DNA of 64,000 nucleotides, taken from a virus. Below the pieces are notes generated by a model. It ran no database searches. It had not been told where the DNA came from and worked only from the letters and a program-made list of their open reading frames with translations. The stretch lies in IMG/VR virus record IMGVR_UViG_3300017991_000051, positions 1-64,000 of that record; one strand, 5' to 3'. Every line of letters starts with the position of its first letter. Position 1 is the stretch's first letter. Positions 46,935 to 56,747 of the stretch are shown here, piece by piece. Made by a program: the position numbers and the translations under genes.

Positions 46935-48126
46935 CCTTAGTCGGCTCCATAGTCCCGTTGAATACGGGGTGTTGCTGGATGTGCAGTGCGTCCTCTATCG
47001 CCGGACGCAGCTCGTGCCCCTCAATAAGCTCGCCGAATTCGGCGGCCTTGAGCGGACTATCCTTCTTGATGCCCAGCGTATCGGACCAGAACACGGCACC
47101 GACAACCTGCTTCTGCGTCGTGTTGATGTCGAGGATATCCGTCAGGTATCGCGCGTTGGCGGACAGTACCATCGCCGTCGCCGACGACCAGTCCCACCAC
47201 GATATCTGCTTGTTGTCCTCGAACTTCCAGCAGAACGTCACCGGCAGCTTCTTCTCTACGTCCGAGCCCATCGATGACTTACGAACGCTCAACGTCAAGC
47301 TCTTCGCTTGCAGGGAAGTTCTACTGTACGTCACTGACTTACCCATGGCGGTTACGCCGCCCTTCTTGAACTGGATATCCAGTGTCGCGTAGAAGTCGGG
47401 CGCCTTACCGCCAGCGCGACCCATCCCCTGGCCGCCTATCTTCGGCTTCTCGTGATGCGACATATGCAACGTGATCGGCCAGCCCAGCAGGGTGTTGGGA
47501 AACGACTTCATGAACTGGCTGATGAGGATTGGTGCGTCTGAAAAAGTCCTTCCTTCCGCTTCCCCCTCCGACCTGATGTGCTCCAAACCTTCGGCGCTGC
47601 CGGATCCCAGCATGGAATCGACGGCCCAGAAGATCGGAAACGACGGCTTCTTCCCCATCTTGTCCACCAGTTCGTTCAGTTTCTCATACTGCTTGTTCAG
47701 CAGCCGTTGCCACTCGTTGATCGTCGTCGCGTTCAGAATGAGCAGCCGGCGATGCTTCGGATCGTTCTCGTCGAAAAACTCCGGCGGGATGATCGATCGC
47801 ATCAGCGATCCACTCGTCTTGTACTCGGTATCGATCAGGCAGGCGAAGCCGCCAGCCTCCAGATACCACGAGATCAGCTCGAAAATGAAACTGGACTTCT
47901 GCGTTCCAAACGCGCCCCCCGATTGCGTCACGCGCGCAAGCGGCCAGCCGTTCGACTCGATAAGCCACCGCAGTGCCAGTGGTTTGATCGGCAGTACCAC
48001 CTGCCGTTTTTCGTGTTCCGCTGCCACGTAGCAGCGCTCCGTACCGAACTCGCTCTCCGCCACGGCCAGCGCCGCGTCCACGAAGTCGTCGATATCCAAT
48101 GCTACTTTTTTCTTGGCTGCTGCCAT
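46927..48126 (-). CDS. recA: RecA-family recombinase
   Basis: ATG at 48126 follows GGAGG. SGGAFGTQKSS is the Walker A position, FPIFWAVDSML Walker B, and GGKAPDFYATLDIQF the L2/C-terminal block of RecA ('GG.A..FYAS...'). The Gly before the Walker Lys is Gln here. 399 aa. It should coat single-stranded DNA and pair homologous strands, working with RecU and the SbcC-like protein. Confidence 0.8.
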   Translation of the reverse strand: MAAAKKKVALDIDDFVDAALAVAESEFGTERCYVAAEHEKRQVVLPIKPLALRWLIESNGWPLARVTQSGGAFGTQKSSFIFELISWYLEAGGFACLIDTEYKTSGSLMRSIIPPEFFDENDPKHRRLLILNATTINEWQRLLNKQYEKLNELVDKMGKKPSFPIFWAVDSMLGSGSAEGLEHIRSEGEAEGRTFSDAPILISQFMKSFPNTLLGWPITLHMSHHEKPKIGGQGMGRAGGKAPDFYATLDIQFKKGGVTAMGKSVTYSRTSLQAKSLTLSVRKSSMGSDVEKKLPVTFCWKFEDNKQISWWDWSSATAMVLSANARYLTDILDINTTQKQVVGAVFWSDTLGIKKDSPLKAAEFGELIEGHELRPAIEDALHIQQHPVFNGTMEPTKDA

Positions 48127-48159
48127 CTTATTTACCTCCAACCTGTGCAAAATATGCAC

Positions 48160-48183
48160 AGGACCGGCCCGAAGGCCGGTCCC
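48160..48183 (-). terminator. hairpin between 48209 gene and recA
   Basis: GGACCGGCC-ttcg-GGCCGGTCC then a TGTGCATATTTTGCACA hairpin on the minus strand. Confidence 0.45.
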
Positions 48184-48208
48184 ATGCGGTTATAGTCACT
48201 TGAACTGA

Positions 48209-49582
48209 CTATTGTGCTGCAGGTGTCCCTCCACGCAGCTGGCTCAGCTTCTCCATGGCCCCCTGCACGTCAGCGTCGTTGTTCGTCGCTGCCGCCGCGG
48301 GTTGTGCTGCTGCCGGTGCCTGCGCGGGTGCCCCGCCACCTGCTGCATGCAAGTCATCCGGCCTGATGTCGCGAGCGAAGCCGTTGTCGGCTGGCTCCGA
48401 GCCTTCAGGTGCCGGAGTGTTCGTATTGTCCCAATCGACAACCGCCGCACCGTCCGCTGCTGGCTGTGCGCCCTGCGCGGCTGGGGGTGGTACTGTCTGT
48501 GCCGGTTCGTCCGGCGACTGCGGGCCTGCGGCAGCCGCTTCAGGGCCACCCATAACCTGCACAGTCGCGTTCCCCTTCACGAAGTCCGGGAGGTACGCCG
48601 CGTAAGGACGCAGACACTGCAGAAGCAGCGCCGGCAGATCCTCATAGGCGCGAACGATCATGTCCACCATCTCCTTCTCGGAGAGGAATCGGATCGTCTT
48701 CTCCCATGGCGTGAACACCTGGCTTTCCACGGCGAACCGCAGTCTACCATCCGGCAGTCTCGGGAGTGGCAACGGCTGCCTGAGTTCGCACGCATAGCGC
48801 GCCAACGTCTGCTGTGACCGCTGCTGTTGGCCATTCCCCTTACCGGCATTACCCCAGTCGACGTTCTCGTTCGACGTCTCAGTGCCGGCATTGGCGTTGT
48901 AGAAAGATAGTATCCGGCCGGAATCAGCCCCGAGGATGTCGCCGCACACGAAGCGCTTATTGAAATCATCCGGGCTGCCGTTGTAACCTTCAACTTCCTT
49001 ATTCAGTGACTCCTCGAGCGCGATACACGCGGACTCGCTGAGCATCATGAGTGTCGGCAACTGCGGCCGAGTATAGTAGTCGTACGTCCCGTGTTTGAGC
49101 AGGACCGCCTGCACGAGGCCAAACGCCTTCAACTTCTTGGGAAGTGCAGGCCCTCGGTTCTGTGCTCCTTCGAGCAGGATATGCTTCAGCCGTCCGGTGG
49201 AGTCGTTCCACGCCGCCTTCTTCGCGCCGTCGATGAACTCGGTTACCGGTGTCGGATGAATATCCGTGTCCAGCGCATCGCCCGGACTGTCCGGATCTCC
49301 ATACGCGGGAATGAACGTCAGTGTACGCGCGGTACCGCCTTGGAAGATCGGTACGCGTACGATCCATGGACCGAAGTTGTTCTCTTCCGGGCCAAAGCGC
49401 CACGGAAGGAAGTCCTTCCCGTCCTCCGTGAGGGGACCGACCGGTCGGAAGTGGGTTTCCAACTTTACGTTCTTATCCCACTTCAGTTTCCAGATCGATC
49501 CTCGGTATTCCGAGGTTGTTACCAACATGCCCCGGGTACTTCTCTTCGTGTATGCCTGCGATGCGTCCTTATACGATTTCAT
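48209..49582 (-). CDS. replication-associated protein, possible ssDNA-binding protein
   Basis: GGAGG before ATG at 49582. 457 aa. The N-terminal 310 residues are beta-rich with aromatic and basic residues (GSIWKLKWDKNVKLE); residues 330-430 are a Pro/Ala/Gln low-complexity linker. It lies between polymerase and recA. An SSB role is inferred from position and layout only. Confidence 0.5.
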   Translation of the reverse strand: MKSYKDASQAYTKRSTRGMLVTTSEYRGSIWKLKWDKNVKLETHFRPVGPLTEDGKDFLPWRFGPEENNFGPWIVRVPIFQGGTARTLTFIPAYGDPDSPGDALDTDIHPTPVTEFIDGAKKAAWNDSTGRLKHILLEGAQNRGPALPKKLKAFGLVQAVLLKHGTYDYYTRPQLPTLMMLSESACIALEESLNKEVEGYNGSPDDFNKRFVCGDILGADSGRILSFYNANAGTETSNENVDWGNAGKGNGQQQRSQQTLARYACELRQPLPLPRLPDGRLRFAVESQVFTPWEKTIRFLSEKEMVDMIVRAYEDLPALLLQCLRPYAAYLPDFVKGNATVQVMGGPEAAAAGPQSPDEPAQTVPPPAAQGAQPAADGAAVVDWDNTNTPAPEGSEPADNGFARDIRPDDLHAAGGGAPAQAPAAAQPAAAATNNDADVQGAMEKLSQLRGGTPAAQ

Positions 49583-49602
49583 CTTTTCCTCCGTTTTTTC
49601 AG

Positions 49603-52599
49603 TTACGCCGCATTCTTCAGTTCCAGTTTCGCTTCCTCGATTGCATCTTTCAGCTTCATCTTCTCACTCCAGCGTCGCATGACTTCAGTGTCAATATTGA
49701 TATGCAGTTTCGTATTCGGAATCCGCACGGATTTGGTCATGCATAACGGCAGGACCTCGTTGAGTACTTGATCCACCTCATCCAGTGGAGTATCCAAGAA
49801 GATCGCGTCGTGCACTGGGAGCACGATCTTGAACTTCATTCCCGCCTGTGCCCTGTACAGGAATACATTGTACAATGCCACGCTAAGCGCGTCGGCTACC
49901 GTCCCCTGAATAGGCATGTTCTGTGCCTGTCTCTCCTGCGACTTCAGCGTCCCGCTATCCTTCGTAGGATAGAAGTAGCGACGCCGGCCGTAGGCGTTTT
50001 CCACATAGCCCGGGTCGATTACTGCCGCATGACAGTCGGTCACGTAGTCCCGGACCTTTGGAAACTTCTCGAAGAAGTTGTTGATCAACATCTGCATCTT
50101 CGCCGAGTCGGCTTCGACGCCCTCGGTCATCGCCTGCCGGACCAGAGCGTTAGCTCCCCGCCCGTACGCGATTCCGAAGTTCACGTTCTTCGCCATCACC
50201 CGCTGCTTGGGATGCAGTTTCTTCACCTCGTTCGGCGCACAGCCCAGATTGAAGGCTGTAACCGCCATCTCCGAGTGCAGGTCCCGCGAGCTGTCGCTCA
50301 TCACCGCGATCATGTCCGGATCCCCGGACAGATGGGCCAGTACCTGCAACTCAGCCTGAACGTAATCCGCCTCGATCAGGATATGCCCCGGCGATGCCTG
50401 TAGGCAGCTCCGAAGCGAATAGTACCCCGGGTTAAGCAGACCGAGATCCTTAAGTTCCTGTACCTGCATACCACCCCACCCATGGGTGTCCAGCAGCTTC
50501 GGGAGGTTGGTGCTGAAAATCTGTATCAGCTCCGCCTCCTGCTTCTTCGGCAGGTTCTGCAGGTTGGGCTCCGATGACTTGTACCGGCCGGTGTCAGTCA
50601 GCTGGCTGACGCTCGTGCGGATACGTTTGTCGTGATCCACCTCGTACACCAGTCCGCCGTTCCATTCCAGCTCCCCCGTCTCCTTCGACGGTTCCGGCGG
50701 TCGCAGGAAGTTCTTGATGATCTGATCGACGAATCTCAGCTTCTGCAGCTTCTCCGCCAGCGGGTGCTCCGCCCCGTAGATCTGCAGCACCTCCGCGTCC
50801 GTAGACGGGAACACGAGGTTCTTATCGATGTCCTCGATGGGGACGCGGCCCCAGTCACGCGACGGCTTCTCCGTCGTCTTGATCGGATACAGCGAGAGCG
50901 TCATCGCCCCCTCCGGACGCTTGGGCTCCTTACCGAATGTACGGCTGAACAGGAACTCCCGCACGTTGTCGACCGATCGGAAGTTGAACAACGGCCACTT
51001 GATCTCCGTCTGGAAGTCGCTGACCATCGCATCGCGCTGGCGAACGAACAACTCCGTCAACCGCTTCATACGATCGCTGTCGCTGTAGACACCCACAGTC
51101 TCCACCTCATGGAGGGGAATGCCGCAAGGCTGCACCACGTACTGATACAGGTCCCACAGCGTACGTACTTGGACGCCGGGCAACAGCTCATACGGGTGTG
51201 TAACCGCTTGGGCCTGCAACTGCTCCTTGAGATGGTCCCAGCAACGCATTACCACATCGGTATCGGCAGGCGCATACACTGGGTTCAGCAGCTCATCGGG
51301 CACGAAGGCGAAACCATGCTTCCGCATCTTCCGCTTGCCGCTGTCGCTCTTCTTGGTCTTTGACTGCGACGTGTAACCGTTCTCCGACAGCCACTGTTTG
51401 ACCGGGAGGTCGTAACGTCCCATATCAGTAAAGCGTACTGCCAAGTTCTCCAACGCGTGCCCCTCCGCCGCCGGATGGCGCATATGGTACATCAGCATCG
51501 TATCCACGCCGTTCTTAAAGAACTGATCGCTGCAATCGATACCATACCGCTTCAACCACTTCAAGTCTCCGCGGAAGTTGTGGCCGCCTATCTGCACGTC
51601 GGGCAGACACATGATCCGCTTCAACTGCTCAACAGCCGCCTTCTCCTCGCAACACGTATCCGGATCGTACAGCAGGCCGCAGCGCCGGAGGATCACGCAG
51701 TAGGATCTGTGTGACGCCGGCGAGAACTGAATAGTCCTCAGCTTTCCCTTCAGATAATCCGCGCCGTTGAGACCGCCCCACTCGCAGTCTACGCCCAGCC
51801 GTTTCGGCTGATCGGGGTGTGCTTCCCACTCCGCGAGAATGCCGTCGACCACCTCCGTCAGTCTCCAAACGGACGTGATCTCCTCGTAATTGACCGGCGC
51901 CGCCTCCGGCACCGTGCCGTCCCCCCTCACAAGGCCCACGAATGTACGGAAGTCGCGCTCAAAGCCTGGGCGTAACTCCGGTGACTTCAGCACCGCTGCC
52001 GGGTGCGTGGTCACGAGCACGCGCGCTCCATTGTATGTCAGGTTGGTCGCGCCGCGGAACTTCTTGAGGGAAGAACCCTTCCCCATCACGGCCTTTACCG
52101 CGTCCGCGCCCAGCAGGAGTATGAACTCCGGCTCGAGCAACGCCAACTCCGCATCCAACAGGGGCTTGCACTCCTTCAGCCACGCGGCCTTCAACGTCTT
52201 GGCACCGTACGGCGGCATGAACCGAACCACGTTCGTTGTATACCAGTCGTCGTATTCGACGTTCAGGCTGCTCAGCACCTCACGTATCAGCTCCCCACTG
52301 GGGCCGACGAATAGCTCACGCTTTGATTGCTCTTCGCGCCACGGCATCTTCCCGATGATAACCACTTTTGAAGGCTTCTTCAGGTCGGGCCCGCGCCTGC
52401 CGCCCAGCGTATTGCCGGGGAGGAACGTGACGTTGGTCGTGTTCCCCATCTTGTCCGTCGTCGGCAAATCGACTGCATTGTACAGCATCTTGCACGTAAA
52501 GGTCTCGATATCGACGCCCGCCAACTCAGCGCCGGCGGTAACCAATGGACCGTATCTTATCCCCGCCTCCGGCGCTTCGTCTTTTTTCTTCTTAGCCAT
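49603..52599 (-). CDS. polA: UDG-family A DNA polymerase fusion
   Basis: 998 aa. Residues 75-225 resemble a family 4 uracil-DNA glycosylase: VVIIGKMPWREEQSKRELFV, YTTNVVRFMPP, ILLLGADAV, THPAAVL. Residues 265-440 are a 3'-5' exonuclease (VDCEWGG, GGHNFRGDLKWL). The polymerase part has motif A LIEADYVQAELQVLA, motif B RVMAKNVNFGIAYGRG and motif C LPVHDAIFL. Motif C has Ala where Pol I usually has Glu (HDE). As I recall, some SPO1-like phage polymerases carry a similar N-terminal domain; whether it cuts uracil is unknown. Confidence 0.9.
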   Translation of the reverse strand: MAKKKKDEAPEAGIRYGPLVTAGAELAGVDIETFTCKMLYNAVDLPTTDKMGNTTNVTFLPGNTLGGRRGPDLKKPSKVVIIGKMPWREEQSKRELFVGPSGELIREVLSSLNVEYDDWYTTNVVRFMPPYGAKTLKAAWLKECKPLLDAELALLEPEFILLLGADAVKAVMGKGSSLKKFRGATNLTYNGARVLVTTHPAAVLKSPELRPGFERDFRTFVGLVRGDGTVPEAAPVNYEEITSVWRLTEVVDGILAEWEAHPDQPKRLGVDCEWGGLNGADYLKGKLRTIQFSPASHRSYCVILRRCGLLYDPDTCCEEKAAVEQLKRIMCLPDVQIGGHNFRGDLKWLKRYGIDCSDQFFKNGVDTMLMYHMRHPAAEGHALENLAVRFTDMGRYDLPVKQWLSENGYTSQSKTKKSDSGKRKMRKHGFAFVPDELLNPVYAPADTDVVMRCWDHLKEQLQAQAVTHPYELLPGVQVRTLWDLYQYVVQPCGIPLHEVETVGVYSDSDRMKRLTELFVRQRDAMVSDFQTEIKWPLFNFRSVDNVREFLFSRTFGKEPKRPEGAMTLSLYPIKTTEKPSRDWGRVPIEDIDKNLVFPSTDAEVLQIYGAEHPLAEKLQKLRFVDQIIKNFLRPPEPSKETGELEWNGGLVYEVDHDKRIRTSVSQLTDTGRYKSSEPNLQNLPKKQEAELIQIFSTNLPKLLDTHGWGGMQVQELKDLGLLNPGYYSLRSCLQASPGHILIEADYVQAELQVLAHLSGDPDMIAVMSDSSRDLHSEMAVTAFNLGCAPNEVKKLHPKQRVMAKNVNFGIAYGRGANALVRQAMTEGVEADSAKMQMLINNFFEKFPKVRDYVTDCHAAVIDPGYVENAYGRRRYFYPTKDSGTLKSQERQAQNMPIQGTVADALSVALYNVFLYRAQAGMKFKIVLPVHDAIFLDTPLDEVDQVLNEVLPLCMTKSVRIPNTKLHINIDTEVMRRWSEKMKLKDAIEEAKLELKNAA

Positions 52600-52600
52600 G

Positions 52601-52942
52601 TTATCCTCGTATGAATTTGCTCGTTTCTATCCACATGTGAATAGCTTTCTTTCGTGACGGCTGCAGGCTCGCATGATTCGGGCCCATCCAGCCGCACTTC
52701 GGACAGCGGACCTGCCACCAGCCGGTCCATGGCCCCTTCGCCACCTCCTCCACGATCGGTTCGGTACGACACAGCTTGCATCGTCCCGGCTCCTCATCGG
52801 GTACCTCCGGAGGACGTCTACGTGACTTCGCATTGCATCCGGGGCACCGTTCGAACTGCTTAACGCTCTCGTATATGTAACCCTTCTTGCACGCGAGACA
52901 GCGTATATAGATGTCACCGTAGTGCTCGTACCACTTAGGCAT
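52601..52942 (-). CDS. zinc-ribbon protein with Lar-like C-terminus, 113 aa
   Basis: GGAGG eight bases before ATG at 52942. Two ribbons: CLACKKGYIYE with CPGCNAKS, and CKLC with WWQVRCPKCGWMGPN followed by AIHMWIE, the order of Lar proteins. A second possible anti-restriction protein, or a replication zinc protein between primase and polymerase. Confidence 0.55.
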   Translation of the reverse strand: MPKWYEHYGDIYIRCLACKKGYIYESVKQFERCPGCNAKSRRRPPEVPDEEPGRCKLCRTEPIVEEVAKGPWTGWWQVRCPKCGWMGPNHASLQPSRKKAIHMWIETSKFIRG

Positions 52943-54008
52943 TCTGACCACCTCCTCGCAACAGCGCGGTAAGCATCTCCCACAGGGTGTCAGACGGCAT
53001 ATCGCCGACGTCCTTGCCCTTCGGAAGAGGCAGTACGCAATACCGTTTCCAGCTGCGCAACCACTCCGCGAGATCGTTGGTCTCCGCCGTCGCATCCGGA
53101 TCCAGTGCCAGTACAGCCGTACCGCCCTTCGATCCCCAATGCTCGTACAGTAGTTGGCGTTGCGTATGCGACGCCGCCTTCCCGAACAGGGCCACTCCAT
53201 ACTCCGGACCGACCCGTATCGCATCCAGCGGACCCTCGCAGACGACCACCAGCTCCGGATGGTTCCGCGCGCGGTAGCCGTTGTACAGTGTCTGCGACTT
53301 ACGCGTTCCCGGCACAGTGAAGTACTTCGCCGCATCCTTCGGCGACTTCGCCGTCAGGTCGCGCAGGTCCATCCAGCGGGCCTGCCCTCCCATGAGCACG
53401 ACCTCACCCGTGTCGTCCACATCGTACAGCGGGAAGAACAGCCGATTGTCGGGCGGCAGGACGAGACTGAAGTCGCACCATGACACACCCCACTGGCTAC
53501 CCAGCTCCCCTATGTCGAACCGCCGGACGTCGCGCATGTAGCGCACCGCCGCGTGCTGTTCCGGGAGCTTGTCTATCCGTATGAAGTTACCTTCCACGGC
53601 CGGCCGCTGGTTCGGATCGAAATCAGTATCCGCTTCCGCGGCCTTGATCGCACGTTCCGGCGGTGCCGTATACCCGGCAACGATATTCTTCAGCTTCGTT
53701 CGGAAACCTTCTTCGTGCTGCTCACAATGCTCATTGTAGCAGACGACGAGGTGATCCAGGGAAACCCCGCTGAGATGCGTGCCCCACCGGTGGTTGACCC
53801 ACAGACGGAACCGCGCATCCCCGCAGAACGGACAGGAGACGCGATAGTACTCGCCGGCGCCGCCGGGAGCGACCTCAACGCGCTTCCTGTTCTGATAGGC
53901 GAGATCCTGCACTACGCGTGCGCGTAGGGGCGCTCCCTGATTCGAGACCCTCACGTCGCCGAACACGTTGAGGAGGGCCGTATACAGTGAAATGTTCAGT
54001 ACCTTCAT
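52935..54008 (-). CDS. DNA primase (zinc and Toprim domains)
   Basis: 357 aa. VSCPFCGDARFRLWVN with CYNEHCEQH is a CHC2-type zinc site; LVVVCEGPLDAIR and AVLALDPDAT are the Toprim Glu and DxD blocks. Makes RNA primers. Overlaps the helicase stop, so the pair is coupled. Confidence 0.88.
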   Translation of the reverse strand: MKVLNISLYTALLNVFGDVRVSNQGAPLRARVVQDLAYQNRKRVEVAPGGAGEYYRVSCPFCGDARFRLWVNHRWGTHLSGVSLDHLVVCYNEHCEQHEEGFRTKLKNIVAGYTAPPERAIKAAEADTDFDPNQRPAVEGNFIRIDKLPEQHAAVRYMRDVRRFDIGELGSQWGVSWCDFSLVLPPDNRLFFPLYDVDDTGEVVLMGGQARWMDLRDLTAKSPKDAAKYFTVPGTRKSQTLYNGYRARNHPELVVVCEGPLDAIRVGPEYGVALFGKAASHTQRQLLYEHWGSKGGTAVLALDPDATAETNDLAEWLRSWKRYCVLPLPKGKDVGDMPSDTLWEMLTALLRGGGQNA

Positions 54009-55486
54009 CTTACGTCGTCATCCGTTATCGCCAGTCTGCGCCGCTTCTTCTTCTCGTCGTGCTTTGCTACCGACTCCAGATTACGGCTGGCTTCCTCACT
54101 GGAGCGACGGATGAACATACCGCCCGTGAACTCAAACATGTTCTCCGCCCAATTAAACTGCCAATACTCCGGATCCAGCTCAACGATAAGCGCCTGCTCG
54201 TCATCCTCGCGCGCTTTCGGTGACGCCAGCCAGCAACGCCGGTTGTGGTCCTGCGTGCCCAGCTGTACGCAAAAGTGAAGATTGTTATCGAACGACCGGT
54301 CCTCCGCCGCATCGCCCTTCTTCGGACGCCGGCTCGGAGACGCGGACTTCACCTCACTCCGGACCTGATGGAGGATGAATACGCAGCAGTTCATCTGGCT
54401 GGTCTGCGCCATCTCCCGGAGCTGCTCGATAAACAACTGCATGAAGATGCGCCGATTGTTAATGTCCTCGTTATGTGCGAGGATCCAACTGTCAACCATA
54501 GCTAGGAGCTGATCGATGATAACCACATCGATATGCTCGCCGCGGTCGTGATAGTACTTCAGCTGACTACGTAGCTCCTGCACGCCGCCAGACCCGGTGC
54601 CGTGGATGACATCCTTCTTCATATCGCAAGCTTTGATACGATGGCCGTATGCCCCCAACGCTTCCGCCAACTGCACACGATACGACTCAGGCAAGCCGTT
54701 CACGTCCTTGATGTTCTTCATCGCGTTGCGTGGGATATCCCCCGCGTAACCGTACAACTTGTTGGTCACCTGCGGGATCAGCTCAGTCTCGTAGGAGAAG
54801 AAGCCCGCGTACCGGCCATGACGCGCCACGTCGATCGTAATCGCGCTGCCCAGCGTGGTCTTCCCCCCGCCCGTAGGTCCGAGGATTCCATACACTTCGC
54901 CGGCGGATGTTCCGCCGCCCAGCAACTTATCTATACACTCCACGTGTGTGGGTACGCGCTCGGTATTCTTGAACGTGATCCCCGTGGGTGTGAACATATC
55001 GTCTAGGATCTGCGCGGTCGCCACCCGTGTTGATGCGTGTGTCGTCCGCAACGTTTCCAACTGCTTTTCGAAGTCACTACCGGCGGCTGAAAGCATAAGA
55101 CCTTGTGCCGCGGGCCTAACTCTACGCTCGTCCAGAAACTCCTGTGCGTACTTGATCATCTTCGTCGGGACGAACAGCTCATCCGGAAATGAGTATATGC
55201 CGTTGATGTCAAGGTACAGGCTCTGCACCTCACTATCCATCATCGCCCCCGGCGCGTTGTGCAGCCGCTGACGCACGTGCATCTCGAGATACTCTCTCGG
55301 TATCGTCTTGTTCTCTGACGCATACCACTCGTGCGAGATGGCCCACAACATACGGTAGCCCTGCTCGCCGGCACGGTGGAAGTCGTCAGGCTTCAGAATG
55401 TCCTGAAGCTTCTGTATCACCGGCGCACACCGTATCAGGTGCGCGACGAACAGTAACGTAAACTTAGGGTCATCAACTATCGCCAC
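54005..55486 (-). CDS. DnaB-like replicative helicase
   Basis: GTG at 55486 follows GGAGG. 493 aa with an N-terminal helical domain, then ILGPTGGGKTTLGSAI (Walker A), FFSYETEL, VVIIDQLLAMV (Walker B) and CCVFILHQVRSE (sensor), the order of DnaB helicases. Works with the adjacent primase. Confidence 0.88.
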   Translation of the reverse strand: MAIVDDPKFTLLFVAHLIRCAPVIQKLQDILKPDDFHRAGEQGYRMLWAISHEWYASENKTIPREYLEMHVRQRLHNAPGAMMDSEVQSLYLDINGIYSFPDELFVPTKMIKYAQEFLDERRVRPAAQGLMLSAAGSDFEKQLETLRTTHASTRVATAQILDDMFTPTGITFKNTERVPTHVECIDKLLGGGTSAGEVYGILGPTGGGKTTLGSAITIDVARHGRYAGFFSYETELIPQVTNKLYGYAGDIPRNAMKNIKDVNGLPESYRVQLAEALGAYGHRIKACDMKKDVIHGTGSGGVQELRSQLKYYHDRGEHIDVVIIDQLLAMVDSWILAHNEDINNRRIFMQLFIEQLREMAQTSQMNCCVFILHQVRSEVKSASPSRRPKKGDAAEDRSFDNNLHFCVQLGTQDHNRRCWLASPKAREDDEQALIVELDPEYWQFNWAENMFEFTGGMFIRRSSEEASRNLESVAKHDEKKKRRRLAITDDDVR

Positions 55487-56072
55487 GACTGAACACCTCC
55501 GGGTACGCCGATGTGTATACTTGACGATGCATCGGACGCTTGTACAATTCCATGGCCGGCTTCTCGAACCGGTCGACTATCTCCTGGAGCCCTGCCTTCT
55601 TCGCCGTGCACCAGATGAACAGTGAGCTGAATCCAGCCTTGGGATCCAGTAGGATCTTCGACAGCGGGATGTCGAGCGCCAGCTCGTCATGTATACGACG
55701 CAAGCTGCGTTGAATATCGCCCTCGATCTCATCCTTCTGTTTGGGGTTGTTGACGCGGCGGTGGTAGATACTGAGCGCGCTCTGACCAACAAGGCAGTTC
55801 CAACGCACGTGCGCGCCGTACTCCTCCGCAACCGCCAACACGAACATCTCCGGGTCGATATCGTTCTCGATCACCATCATAGCGACCTCGCGCCAGCTCA
55901 TCCTGCGTGTGCCGGCGCTCATTCGATACCCGGGCGTTATCGCCCTCCGAACGCCTATGAATGTGTTGCGGATGATTTCCACAACCTCATCCAGTTGATC
56001 CGGCACCATCTGGTGCCGAATCAGCCAGTCGTCCATAGTGGCCTGCTGCTTCAAGCGCTTCCTCGTATCCAA
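55473..56072 (-). CDS. hypothetical protein, 199 aa, TTG start
   Basis: TTG at 56072 is five bases after GGAGG. Helical; position just before the helicase suggests a loader or accessory role, but no AAA+ motif is present. Confidence 0.55.
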   Translation of the reverse strand: MDTRKRLKQQATMDDWLIRHQMVPDQLDEVVEIIRNTFIGVRRAITPGYRMSAGTRRMSWREVAMMVIENDIDPEMFVLAVAEEYGAHVRWNCLVGQSALSIYHRRVNNPKQKDEIEGDIQRSLRRIHDELALDIPLSKILLDPKAGFSSLFIWCTAKKAGLQEIVDRFEKPAMELYKRPMHRQVYTSAYPEVFSRGDS

Positions 56073-56084
56073 CAGCTCCTCCTG

Positions 56085-56747
56085 TTATCGGCAATATTCG
56101 TCGTACAGGTATATCCTGTCCAATGACATTTCCTGGTAGTTGGCACTGAGCGTCTTCGGCATAGCCGCTAATATCTGCGGCACGCGATAGGGTTCGCTGC
56201 CGGCCTTGTACCATTTTCGACGAATGCCCACCCACGTGTAGAAATAGACGTACGCGTTTGCATACTGCGCGTACTCTCCAGTATCCAGCGGGAGCGAGAA
56301 GCGTTTGATGTTCTCCAGTGTACGCCGTTCGCAATCCCACTCACATGCCTGCGTCCGCTTGATGATCTTCAGAAGCTTCTTCCGTGAGAATTTCTTCCCA
56401 CCCAACCAATCGAACAGCAGCCCGGAAGAGTCCTCGCCGCCCACGTAACCCTCACGCCACAACGGCGCATTGAAGCGCCACTGCTCGAAGTGCGAGTACT
56501 CATGGACGAGGACCTTCAACCACAATGACATCCGATGGTTGGTAGCCACCGCCAGTGTATGGGGCGGCTCAGTATCGAAAAAGCCGTTGATGCGCTCACC
56601 CTCACAAGCTACTGTCTTTGTGGGGGTCAGCTGCAGCGTAACGCCTGCTTGCTTCGTTTCGTTGTACACGTGTAGCAGGAACTGCTTCACGTCCATATCA
56701 CGAACGCGTGACCACTTCCAGCCACGTATCTTCGGATACTTCCTCAT
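56085..56747 (-). CDS. zincin metallopeptidase-like protein
   Basis: 220 aa with LKVLVHEYSHFEQW (HExxH) near residue 82 and several acidic residues after it that could be the third ligand. Resembles phage-encoded SprT-like/IrrE-like zincins only in this motif. Start overlaps the SF2 helicase stop. Confidence 0.65.
   Translation of the reverse strand: MRKYPKIRGWKWSRVRDMDVKQFLLHVYNETKQAGVTLQLTPTKTVACEGERINGFFDTEPPHTLAVATNHRMSLWLKVLVHEYSHFEQWRFNAPLWREGYVGGEDSSGLLFDWLGGKKFSRKKLLKIIKRTQACEWDCERRTLENIKRFSLPLDTGEYAQYANAYVYFYTWVGIRRKWYKAGSEPYRVPQILAAMPKTLSANYQEMSLDRIYLYDEYCR

Noticed and set aside
52601-53335. 244-codon ORF as one protein
   Set aside because: The upstream 131 codons are Arg-rich antisense/frame shadow of the primase; a strong ribosome site marks ATG at 52942.
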